From assembly GCA_045644465.1 (NCBI GenBank), contig JAZRGV010000060.1:1-32801 (forward strand): a DNA stretch of 32,801 bases, in the 5' to 3' direction. This document shows, piece after piece, positions 1-6,929 of this stretch. Position 1 is the stretch's first letter; each line of letters begins with the position of its first letter. Origin of the DNA: HGM04593 sp045644465. GTDB taxonomy: Bacteria > Bacteroidota > Bacteroidia > Bacteroidales > Bacteroidaceae. The translations under genes and the position numbers were made by a program. The notes beneath the pieces are model-generated. The model saw nothing but the letters and a program-made list of their open reading frames with translations, made no database searches and had not been told where the DNA came from.

Positions 1-62
1 GCCCTCTCAGGCCATTCTTGACCACATTGGAAGAGCCACAATAAAAGCATTTTTTTTAGCAT
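1..62 (-). CDS. Partial insertion-sequence transposase, N-terminal zinc finger (runs off the window)
   Basis: Reading leftwards from the ATG at 62, a run of eight A is followed by codons for KCFYCGSSNVVKNGLRG. This is the CxxC zinc-ribbon start typical of IS1-like (InsA) and related DDE transposases. The ATG lies in a different frame from this motif: ATG CTA AAA AAA is followed by an ATG reading MLLLWLFQC, whereas removing one A would give MLKKCFYCGSSNV in one frame. The zinc-finger frame itself has a stop (TAA) just before the A run and no start codon. So either the homopolymer has a sequencing error, or slippage on A8 is needed, or the copy is dead. Only the first 20 codons lie in the window. 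Family is inferred from the motif alone. Confidence 0.5.
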   Translation of the reverse strand, partial: MLKKMLLLWLFQCGQEWPER

Positions 63-79
63 ATCAATGATAATCTTTG

Positions 80-108
80 CAAAGATATGTAAATCAAATA
101 ATTACAAA
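80..108 (-). promoter_or_regulatory. Putative Bacteroidota promoter for the edge transposase
   Basis: On the minus strand TATCTTTG at 80-87 matches the TAnnTTTG -7 box, with TTTG at 105-108 upstream (17-nt gap, slightly short). Transcription would start near 73, about 10 nt before the ATG at 62. The direct repeat TTTGTCC at about 112-130 may be part of the element end, but no terminal inverted repeat can be proven because the other end is outside the window. Confidence 0.45.
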
Positions 109-158
109 GGTTTTGTCCTACTTTTTGTCCACCCTGCCCAAATACCGCATATTAGTAG

Positions 159-533
159 TTAAATGGTAAAATCAAGACACAAAAAAAGCGTGAAGCCCTG
201 CACTGTGCTCGCTCCACACATCGAGGTCTTCGCATTACCTTGTAAGTTGAAACGAGCAACGCGAAGCCCCACGCCGATATGTATAACACACCCACTATAC
301 CAATAGTTGCCAATGGGGTAGGGATACACCAATGGCTGCACAGTATTTAAGGTATGTGTAAACACACCCACGGGGCATTCACAGCTGCTTTGTTTTTAAC
401 TTACAATTTAAAAGTTGCGAAGTTTCGATGTGTCAAAACCAAAGCGTAGTAAACGCCTTTTAATATGTCTGTCCCACCCACTTGTTGCTTACCATATGGC
501 AAACACCCTTCGGCGTGGAACAATGCAAAGGTA
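159..533 (-). ncRNA. Candidate minus-strand structured RNA or small gene of unknown role
   Basis: This stretch has a good -7 box (TACCTTTG, minus strand, 526-533) and, about 340 nt downstream, a run of seven T on the minus strand (near 180-186) preceded by GC-rich sequence. Between them are complementary segments such as CTTCGC/GCGAAG on the minus strand (around 225-266). A 70-codon open frame spans 371 to 159 but has no recognisable domain and runs straight through the possible terminator, so I favour a non-coding transcript or the relic of a mobile element. Its position between an IS edge and a probable accessory island fits a mobile origin. The function is unknown. Confidence 0.3.
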
Positions 534-912
534 GTTCTATAATTTTATTATATAAAACTTTTCTACTTGTTTTTTATATTGGACAGTAGGGATTAGGCAG
601 TGCAAGGTTTTTCATTGTCAACATACTTGCTACGCTATTGACAAATTCTTCAATTTGGCTATATTCCTGATTTATTGATTGTTTGGGTTGTTTGTTTCTT
701 TTTATGGTCTTTTTGAACGATTTATACAATATAAAGTATTTTTTATATATCTTTGCTTGTAGTCAGGATTACTACTGTTGCTAAGTAGAACCATATTACT
801 TTATAATGCGTGACCATTCAATCGCAACAGACAATGTGACAGACAATTTTGGCCAAAAATTCAATGCCTACAGCAAGGACACCATAAGAAGGATATTGTA
901 AATTACCAAACT
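534..912. other. Gene-poor AT-rich stretch upstream of the TPR gene
   Basis: No convincing gene is visible. A plus-strand TAnnTTTG box (TATCTTTG) at 748-755 is the likely -7 element for the TPR gene that starts at 913, which would give a leader of about 150 nt. A 31-codon frame (806-901) ends 11 nt before that gene but shows no known domain. Confidence 0.4.
748..755 (+). promoter_or_regulatory. -7 promoter box upstream of the TPR gene
   Basis: TATCTTTG fits TAnnTTTG. No good -33 TTTG lies at the usual 19-21 nt spacing, so the call rests on the -7 box alone. Confidence 0.4.
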
Positions 913-2196
913 ATGAAAAACATATATATATTACCAATCGCAATGTTGCTTATATGTAGCATTAGTGTGTTTGGACAGTCAAAACAGAAGTCATCTACCA
1001 ACAAAATTAAAGTTGTTGCAGAGAAGATTGAAACACTTGAAGCAAGTAGCAAAGAACAGTTCTTGCAGATACAAAAGGAGAATCAATCTCTTAAAGAGCA
1101 GCTGCAGAAGATGGAGATTGAAGTTGCATTATACCGTGAAGATGTTAGAGACAAGGTTTCAGAGATGAATTCTAATATGTCTAATTGGATGACAATGTTA
1201 AGTATTGTAATTGGCTTAATTGCCGCAGTATTAGGTGTTGCAGCACCATTGTTTTTAAACAAGAAAAATGACGAGAAACAACAACAAAAGTTAAATAAAT
1301 TGCAGGAGCAAATTGATGCTGCAAAGGAGGATGCAACATCTGCAAAAATAACTTTAGAGGAGATTAAGACTCTTAGGGATGATGTTACTTCTCTAAAACA
1401 GAAGATCGAAAAAAGCGAAGAAAATGCAAGACGAGCTGCAAGGCGAGCTTTGGTCAGCAAGTTGTTTGCAGAGGCATTAGCAGAACACGATAAAAACCCA
1501 CAAAGAGCAATAGAACTATATACAAAAGTTCTGGAAAATGATAAAAATAATATTAGCGCATATTTAAATCGTGGTAATTTAAGAGATGACCTGGGAGATA
1601 AAAATGGTGCAATGGATGATTACAATAAAGCATTACAATTAGATCCAAACAATGCTAAAGTGTATTTAAATCGTGGTAATTTAAGAGATGACCTGGGAGA
1701 TAAAAATGGTGCAATGGATGATTACAACAAAGCTGTTGAATTGGATCCAACATACTCAATGCCATATGCCAATCGCGGTTTTATTAAAGTTGATTTTGGG
1801 AATTATACCGGAGCTATAGAGGATTATAACAAAGCAATAGAACTTGACTCTAATAATGTAATAGCACATAATAATAGAGCCGACCTTAATCTTTTTTTAA
1901 AGAATTATAGCGAAGCGTTAATTGATGTGAACAAATGTATAGATTTAGATTCCTCTGAACCTTCTTGCTTTGTTACAAAAGGAGAAATTTATAAGGCTAT
2001 TGGCAAATTTACAGAAGCAATACCTGAATTTACCCATGCAATTTCTTTGAAAGAGGATATTAAAGAAGCATATAAATATAGAGCAGAGTGTTATCGAGAA
2101 TTATCTAAAGAAACAGATAGCGAAGAGAAGAAAGAGTATATAGCTTGTGCTGAAGCTGATGAAAAGAAATACGAAGAACTAAAAAACAAGTCCTAA
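913..2196 (+). CDS. Membrane-anchored coiled-coil and TPR-repeat protein
   Basis: A 427-residue protein. Residues 1-21 look like a signal peptide or first membrane segment (hydrophobic, ending VFGQ). A Glu/Lys/Gln-rich coiled coil covers about 32-90, a clear transmembrane segment lies at about 92-116, and a second coiled coil covers about 119-180. At least six tetratricopeptide repeats fill about 184-400, followed by a charged tail. TPRs bind proteins, so a scaffold or assembly role at the cytoplasmic membrane is likely; nothing points to an enzyme. Two adjacent TPR units share the same residues (YLNRGNLRDDLGDKNGAMDD) and nearly the same DNA, a recent duplication. It sits in an AT-rich island between IS remnants, 256 bp upstream of an ATPase operon. 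A functional link to that operon is possible but unproven. The start is supported by the signal-like N-terminus. Confidence 0.8.
   Translation: MKNIYILPIAMLLICSISVFGQSKQKSSTNKIKVVAEKIETLEASSKEQFLQIQKENQSLKEQLQKMEIEVALYREDVRDKVSEMNSNMSNWMTMLSIVIGLIAAVLGVAAPLFLNKKNDEKQQQKLNKLQEQIDAAKEDATSAKITLEEIKTLRDDVTSLKQKIEKSEENARRAARRALVSKLFAEALAEHDKNPQRAIELYTKVLENDKNNISAYLNRGNLRDDLGDKNGAMDDYNKALQLDPNNAKVYLNRGNLRDDLGDKNGAMDDYNKAVELDPTYSMPYANRGFIKVDFGNYTGAIEDYNKAIELDSNNVIAHNNRADLNLFLKNYSEALIDVNKCIDLDSSEPSCFVTKGEIYKAIGKFTEAIPEFTHAISLKEDIKEAYKYRAECYRELSKETDSEEKKEYIACAEADEKKYEELKNKS
1561..1727 (+). repeat. Recent 102-bp tandem duplication inside the TPR array
   Basis: The 65 nt at 1561-1625 recur without change at 1663-1727, exactly 102 bp (34 codons, one TPR) downstream. 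Other TPR units of the same protein are only similar at protein level, so this pair is much younger than the rest of the array. Confidence 0.9.
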
Positions 2197-2316
2197 CGAC
2201 GTGATTTCGGTAATCACAATACTTAACACTATGTAATGATGACCCCCAGTTGTTTCGGTTGTGTTAAAAAAATAAAAAAATAGCTATTATAACACATTTA
2301 TAATCATAACTTTGTT

Positions 2317-2324
2317 TATCTTTG
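2317..2324 (+). promoter_or_regulatory. -7 box of the ATPase operon
   Basis: TATCTTTG matches TAnnTTTG, 128 nt before the ATPase start at 2453. It implies an unusually long leader of about 120 nt for this pair. No exact -33 partner was found. Confidence 0.45.
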
Positions 2325-2452
2325 TATGTTAGACGATGGGATACTGATGTTTTGTTGCTTCAAAAAAAAGTGACATCCTATTAAAATATCGCTTTTTATA
2401 TACATCAAGTTTCCTTTAAAGTTGATTACAGTCTTAGATTCAAGTACGATAT

Positions 2453-3625
2453 ATGAAACATTTGATTATACGTAATTTTGGTCCAATAGAAGAGGTTGAC
2501 ATTGATATTAAGCGTATCAATTTGATAATAGGTCCACAAAGTTCTGGTAAGAGTTGTGTGCTGAAAATTGCGTGCTATTGTGATTGGGTAGAACGCCAAA
2601 TTGAGATTACACAAGATCCATATCGTTTTTGTAACCCTGTGTCTTTCGTTGGTAATTTAATTGGATTTCATAAACTGGAAGGTTATATGAGACCCGATTC
2701 ATACATTATGTATGAGAATGATGCAGTTTCATTTGAGTACAGCGAAAACACAAAACAGTGTGATTTCAACTGGAAAAAGACAAGTCGTTGGAATTATAAG
2801 CGCGTAAAAATTGCGTATATACCTTCTGAGCGAAATTTGGTTGCAGCGATACCAAACTGGTTTCAGGTTAGCATGAAAAAGGACAACATTCTTGACTTTA
2901 TGCAAGAATGGGAGTTTGCACGTAAGTCCTTTTCAAAAGGTGAAAGGATTTTGGATTTACCGGTTATGTACAAATATAATCCAATGAATCAGGCGGATAG
3001 CATAAAGCTTGACAATGGCAAGGAATTGGATTTGACTGTTACTTCAAGTGGTTTGCAGTCATTGACACCTTTATATATTATGTTGCGTTATTTGACTAGA
3101 GAATTCTATAAAGAAGAGCATACAACTGTTGAACAAATGATGTTGAAGGAAAATCTAGCAAAGACAGTAGGAGAAGAGCGTCCAGACCTTCCTATAGAAG
3201 AACAGTTGGAAATTGTCGAGAAGATACTTAAAACTCACCATACTGATTTGTTCATAGAAGAGCCCGAGGCACACATATTTCCTTCGACTCAAAAGAGTTT
3301 TGTCTATTCGCTTGTAAATATGCTAAATGAAAAGGTTAAGCATACTTGTTTCTTAGCAACACATAGTCCGTATATAATGACATCGTTTAATAACATCATA
3401 TTCGCAGGTGAGTTAGCTAGTGTATCAAAGAAAAATGAGACTCTTGTAAAGGAGCGTTTTTCAAAGCGTTCAATGTTGAAATATAAAGAGGTGGCTGCTT
3501 TTGAGATGAGAGATGGTCGAGCATGTTCAATTATGGATGATGAATACCGTTTGATATCAGCAGAAGCAATTGATTCTGCGTCACAGGAAATAGGTAGAGA
3601 CTTTGAATATTTGCTTAATCTATGA
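2453..3625 (+). CDS. AAA family ATPase (SMC/ABC-type, AAA_15/AAA_21-like), likely defence-related
   Basis: A 390-residue ATPase with the layout of single-gene SMC-like ATPases. The N-terminus is IRNFGPI with Walker A GPQSSGKS at 27-34. A signature-like TSSGLQSLTPL lies at 197-207, Walker B with its acidic pair at 265-277 (DLFIEEPEAHIFP), and the H-loop ATHSPY at 302-307. No Toprim, HNH or other effector domain is visible after the H-loop; the remaining 80 residues are unassigned. It overlaps the next gene by 4 bp (ATGA), so the two are probably translated together. ATPases of this type drive many two-component anti-phage systems (for example Septu PtuA, Gabija GajA, PARIS AriA), but neither gene here matches those by its partner. 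ATPase identity is sure; the defence role is inference from architecture and setting. Confidence 0.85.
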   Translation: MKHLIIRNFGPIEEVDIDIKRINLIIGPQSSGKSCVLKIACYCDWVERQIEITQDPYRFCNPVSFVGNLIGFHKLEGYMRPDSYIMYENDAVSFEYSENTKQCDFNWKKTSRWNYKRVKIAYIPSERNLVAAIPNWFQVSMKKDNILDFMQEWEFARKSFSKGERILDLPVMYKYNPMNQADSIKLDNGKELDLTVTSSGLQSLTPLYIMLRYLTREFYKEEHTTVEQMMLKENLAKTVGEERPDLPIEEQLEIVEKILKTHHTDLFIEEPEAHIFPSTQKSFVYSLVNMLNEKVKHTCFLATHSPYIMTSFNNIIFAGELASVSKKNETLVKERFSKRSMLKYKEVAAFEMRDGRACSIMDDEYRLISAEAIDSASQEIGRDFEYLLNL

Positions 3626-4041
3626 GAAACGTTCCAAGTGTATGTGTAACAGAAACGAATCAATCTGTTATCAAATTTGAAGAGAAGAAAAGCATTGTAA
3701 GGTTCTATAATCCTCAAAGATTAACTTATAAACGAGTTGCTGTTGATGGATGTGCATTGACAGATGGTATCAAATGTGACAATTTACTTTGTTCTGCTGA
3801 CGAATGTGAAGAACATTATGTAGAATTGAAAGGACAGGATATAAAGCATGCTATTGAGCAACTTGCAACAACAATTGTAAAATTGGGTGAGAACGATTCA
3901 CGTCGTTGTGCTTATGTATCCTGTATAAAAGTGGCTCCACAGATTAGAACAGACATTCAAGCTGCGCACGTAAGGTTTAAAAAGCAGTTCAATTCTAGTT
4001 TGATGATAAAATCATCACCGATTGAAGTTAATTTGCAATAA
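3622..4041 (+). CDS. Small protein with PD-(D/E)xK nuclease-like signature, partner of the ATPase
   Basis: A 139-residue protein whose start codon overlaps the stop of the ATPase gene. The central part reads KCDNLL (Asp53), then EHYVELKGQDIKHAIEQL with Glu68-x-Lys70 and Gln80. An Asp, then about 15 residues later ExK on a beta strand, then a helix with Gln is the classic active-site order of PD-(D/E)xK phosphodiesterases. It is short but long enough for a minimal fold. If right, the pair would be an ATPase sensor and a nuclease effector. Alternatives are an antitoxin-like or purely structural partner. Cysteines at 44, 52, 57 and 62 could bind a metal. The family name is not known to me; the nuclease reading is a motif-based inference. 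Confidence 0.6.
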   Translation: MRNVPSVCVTETNQSVIKFEEKKSIVRFYNPQRLTYKRVAVDGCALTDGIKCDNLLCSADECEEHYVELKGQDIKHAIEQLATTIVKLGENDSRRCAYVSCIKVAPQIRTDIQAAHVRFKKQFNSSLMIKSSPIEVNLQ

Positions 4042-4180
4042 TCTTACGATATTTAGATAAAATGACATCTGACCCCAAAAAGTTGGACGGATTAATAAAG
4101 AGGGGCTGACCCAAAAGTCCACTTTTAGAACAAGCAGCCTGTCTTTCCCTGAAAAAAGTTGACTCATTAAATCTTAAACA

Positions 4181-4558
4181 ATGGGTAGTTACATTCTTCA
4201 AAGGGAAAAGTATTTGAGTAAAGTTGTAGAACTTCGCTCTGAAGGTATGGGTTATGGTAGAATTTCTAAAATGATTCCCGTTCCAGAGGAGACAATTCGC
4301 CGTTGGTGTATTAAATTTGCACCCACAACCCAACAAGTTCACAGCACGATGAAGAAATCAGCACAGACAAAAGTTTGCGAGACAAATCAGCAACAGGCGC
4401 TTCCAGATGATATCCTTTCCTTGCAAGCCGAGTTGAAAAGACTTCGCGCCCAACTCGTCGATGCCGAGATAAAAGCCGAAGCCTATGATGAACTCATCAA
4501 TGTAGCCGAAGTAAAGTTCGGCATCCGCATAAGAAAAAAAGCTGGCGCCAAGCAGTGA
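4181..4558 (+). CDS. IS3-family transposase OrfA (helix-turn-helix and leucine zipper)
   Basis: 125 residues. The N-terminal half (about 6-45) has the HTH of IS3/IS150 OrfA (REKYLSKVVELRSEGMGYG, then EETIRRWC). After it comes a heptad-rich segment (about 75-105, LQAELKRLRAQLVDAE), the usual zipper that joins OrfA and OrfAB. OrfA binds the IS ends and regulates transposition. The last codons contain the slippery run A7G; frame -1 continues into the orfB remnant. With orfB truncated, this protein has no transposase partner here. Confidence 0.8.
   Translation: MGSYILQREKYLSKVVELRSEGMGYGRISKMIPVPEETIRRWCIKFAPTTQQVHSTMKKSAQTKVCETNQQQALPDDILSLQAELKRLRAQLVDAEIKAEAYDELINVAEVKFGIRIRKKAGAKQ
4534..4541 (+). 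other. Probable -1 programmed frameshift site (A7G)
   Basis: AAAAAAAG spans the orfA codons AGA AAA AAA G. Slipping back one base leads to AGC TGG CGC CAA GCA GTG AGT and on into the orfB frame without a stop. This is the usual IS3-family mechanism (A-AAA-AAG). Here the downstream frame now ends in Fic sequence. Confidence 0.6.
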
Positions 4559-4944
4559 GTAACCTGCACGCAAAGGATCCCAAACGCTATGGAGTCCAAC
4601 GACTTTGCGCACTGTTTGGCGTAAGCAAGCTGGCAATACAAACTTTGTTAAAGGAGTACAATGCCGTCAAAACAAAGTCGATTGAGGATATAATTGACTT
4701 TCACCAACGCTTTGAGGCAATACATCCTTTTCAGGATGGCAATGGTCGTGTTGGACGCTTGATAATGTTCAAGGAGTGCTTGGCGAATGGATTTGTTCCG
4801 TTCATCATTACCGACGAATTGAAATTCTTTTATTACCGTGGATTACAGCAGTGGAATAGTGTACGCGGTTATCTGCTTGATACTTGTCTTACAGCACAGG
4901 ACAACTACAAGGATTTGCTCAACTATTTCCGGATTAAATACTAA
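4555..4944 (+). pseudogene. Chimera: start of IS3 orfB fused in frame to the C-terminal part of a Fic protein
   Basis: The first 25 or so residues (HAKDPKRYGVQRLCALFGVSK) are the normal start of an IS3 OrfB. From about residue 27 the sequence becomes Fic: LLKEYN, EDIIDFHQRFEAI, then the full motif HPFQDGNGRVGR at 57-68 and a typical C-terminus (GYLLDTCLTAQD). Fic enzymes transfer AMP or other nucleotides to target hydroxyls using the motif His. The Fic N-terminal half, including any inhibitory helix placed there, is gone. No other start with a Fic N-terminus is present upstream, so the fic gene was broken by the IS. Nominal start is GTG at 4555; the natural route would be frameshifting from orfA. 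Likely a pseudogene, though the frame is open and the motif intact. Confidence 0.7.
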
Positions 4945-5238
4945 TATTTGATATTGAAGCAAAAAAAACATCAGCTCTTTTGCATCAATCACTCTGCCAC
5001 CAAAATCATTGTTTTGTAGGTCTTTTTGACATTTGGAGTGGTGGTTTACAAACTCTTTGTAAGAATTTTGCTATTTTTATTCTTTTTAGGCTTTTTTATT
5101 ATTTCGTTATTCGAAAATATTTTTGTAATTTTGCACTTCATTTTGAGAGAGGGGGTACTTTCTCTCCATTTGTTATTTATAATAAGGTGTTTCAGGTGTA
5201 AATACCTTGATTTTGAGAATTAGAATACTATTTTATTA
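4945..5238 (+). promoter_or_regulatory. Promoter and leader of the glycogen operon
   Basis: The -7 box TAATTTTG lies at 5126-5133 with TTTCG at 5102-5106 as a weak -33 element (19-nt gap). The leader is about 100 nt and holds a small hairpin (GAGAGA 5145-5150 with TCTCTC 5161-5166) enclosing a G-rich loop. Further upstream, a 7-bp hairpin TTACAAA/TTTGTAA (5046-5062) and a weak hairpin after the Fic remnant (4950-4990) are visible. No gene is seen in this stretch. Confidence 0.55.
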
Positions 5239-6900
5239 ATGAAGAAAGAAATGTTGCGTCCCGACTATCTGTTTGAAATCAGTTGGGAGGTTTGTAATAA
5301 GGTCGGTGGTATCTACACTGTCGTTTCTACTAAGGCTCGTACATTGTCTGAGGTTGAGGGGTTGACAGCTGTTTATATTGGTCCTGATTTGTGGAAGGAG
5401 AAGGAGAATCCTTTGTTTACAGAGGATAAGCGTTTGTGGAGCGCATGGCGCAAGAAGGCTTGTAACGACAAGATGACTGTCCGTTGCGGATATTGGGAAA
5501 TTCCTGGTCGTCCAAAGGTAGTACTTGTTGACTACACAGGTTATATGGACGATAAGGATGCTATATATGGTGAGTTGTGGAACGACTATGGTGTTGACTC
5601 ACTCCACGGATATGGCGACTACGATGATTCTATGATTTTCGGTTATGCTGTAGGTAAGGCTATCGAGAGTTTTTATAATACAAATATCAAGAAGGGTAGT
5701 AATGTTGTTGTACAGGCACACGAGTGGCAGAGCGGAAATGCTGCGCTTTATGTGAAGAAACATCTGCCTGCTGTGGGTACAATCTTTACAACACACGCAA
5801 CAAGCATCGGCCGTTCTATTGCATCTAACGGAAAACCTCTTTACGATTATTTCGAGGGTTATAATGGTGACCAGATGGCTGCTGAGCTCAATGTCCAGTC
5901 AAAGCAGTCTGTCGAGAAGATTACAGCTGCAAACATTGACTGTTTTACTACAGTAAGTGAGATTACAGCACGTGAGTGCAAACAGTTGCTCGAGCGTGAG
6001 TGTGACGTTATTCTTGAGAATGGCTTTGAAAAGGATTTTGTGCCTGTCGGAAAGGATTTCACAGCAAAGAGAAAGGCAGCACGCAAGGCTCGTCTGCGCG
6101 TTGCACAGGCCCTCACCGGTGATACAATATCTGACGATGCAATTATAATAGGTATAGGCGGACGCATGGAGATGCGTAACAAGGGTATTGATATGTTCCT
6201 TGAGTCTATGGCGCGTCTTAATGCTTGCGAGGAGCTTGACCGCGACGTTGTTGCGTTTATTGATGTTCCTGCATGGTCGGACGTTGCACGCGAAGACCTT
6301 GTAAAGCGTCTTCACTCGGACAAAGAGAGCTGGGACACTCCGCTGCCAAATCCATATTTGACACACAACCTGCACAACTTCTATGAGGATGCCATTGCTT
6401 GCTCAATACGCAACTTGTGTATCGACAACCGCAACGGTAAGAACAAGGTTAAGGTCATATATGTTCCTTGCTATTTGAAGGGCAACGATGGAATATTCAA
6501 TATGGATTATTACGATGTGCTTATCGGTAACGACCTCAGCGTTTATCCTTCGTACTATGAGCCATGGGGCTATACTCCGCTTGAGAGTGCTGCATTCCAC
6601 ATTCCTACAATCACAACAGAGCTTGCGGGATTTGGCCTTTGGGTGAATTCTGTCCTTGGCCGTGAAGGTAAACTAGCTGATGGAGTAGAGGTTATATGCA
6701 GAAACGACAGCAACTATTTTGATGCAGCCGATGTAATTACAAAAAATATTTGTAACTTTGCAAAACTTTCCGAGAAAGAGGTTTCTGATTGTCGTAAAAA
6801 GGTTGCAAAACTTGCCGAAAAGGCATTGTGGAAACACTTTATTAAGAACTACTACGAGGCTTATGATTTTGCTCTTTCTGCAGCAAAGGAGAGAATTTGA
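5239..6900 (+). CDS. Glycogen synthase, GT3 (eukaryotic-type) family
   Basis: 553 residues, GT-B fold. It elongates alpha-1,4-glucan from a nucleotide sugar. The N-terminus (LFEISWEVCNKVGGIYTVVS, residues 11-30) is the GT3 donor-binding signature, different from the KTGGL of bacterial GT5 GlgA. An internal AHEW motif and FTTHAT follow at about 160-187. The GT-B acidic pair is EPWGYTPLE (Glu441 and Glu449). Length is shorter than yeast and animal GYS (about 700), as usual in Bacteroidota. It is cytoplasmic and lies 29 bp before an alpha-glucan phosphorylase, so synthesis and breakdown genes share one transcript. No branching enzyme or GlgC is present in the window. GT3 enzymes typically use UDP-glucose; donor specificity cannot be read from the sequence. 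Confidence 0.92.
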   Translation: MKKEMLRPDYLFEISWEVCNKVGGIYTVVSTKARTLSEVEGLTAVYIGPDLWKEKENPLFTEDKRLWSAWRKKACNDKMTVRCGYWEIPGRPKVVLVDYTGYMDDKDAIYGELWNDYGVDSLHGYGDYDDSMIFGYAVGKAIESFYNTNIKKGSNVVVQAHEWQSGNAALYVKKHLPAVGTIFTTHATSIGRSIASNGKPLYDYFEGYNGDQMAAELNVQSKQSVEKITAANIDCFTTVSEITARECKQLLERECDVILENGFEKDFVPVGKDFTAKRKAARKARLRVAQALTGDTISDDAIIIGIGGRMEMRNKGIDMFLESMARLNACEELDRDVVAFIDVPAWSDVAREDLVKRLHSDKESWDTPLPNPYLTHNLHNFYEDAIACSIRNLCIDNRNGKNKVKVIYVPCYLKGNDGIFNMDYYDVLIGNDLSVYPSYYEPWGYTPLESAAFHIPTITTELAGFGLWVNSVLGREGKLADGVEVICRNDSNYFDAADVITKNICNFAKLSEKEVSDCRKKVAKLAEKALWKHFIKNYYEAYDFALSAAKERI

Positions 6901-6929
6901 TTTGAAAATATTCATTTAATAAATAAAAT

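Larger units (their letters stand above)
4070..4640 (+). mobile_element. Truncated IS3-family element (left end, orfA, start of orfB)
   Basis: The left end is probably at TGACCCCAAAAAGTTGGAC (4070-4088). A second similar motif, CTGACCCAAAAGTCC, begins at 4106 and may be the edge of another element. The orfA gene is complete with a -1 frameshift signal at its end. orfB stops after about 30 codons, where the sequence switches to a Fic gene at about 4630-4645. The right end and the catalytic DDE domain are missing, so the element cannot move on its own. Confidence 0.7.

Noticed and set aside
806..901. 31-codon open frame just before the TPR gene
   Set aside because: No domain, no clear promoter spacing of its own and length close to chance; kept only as a note.
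2325..2452. Riboswitch or retron-like RNA in the long leader of the ATPase gene
   Set aside because: Only weak complementary segments (GATGT/ACATC) and no reverse transcriptase nearby; not enough to support a structured RNA.
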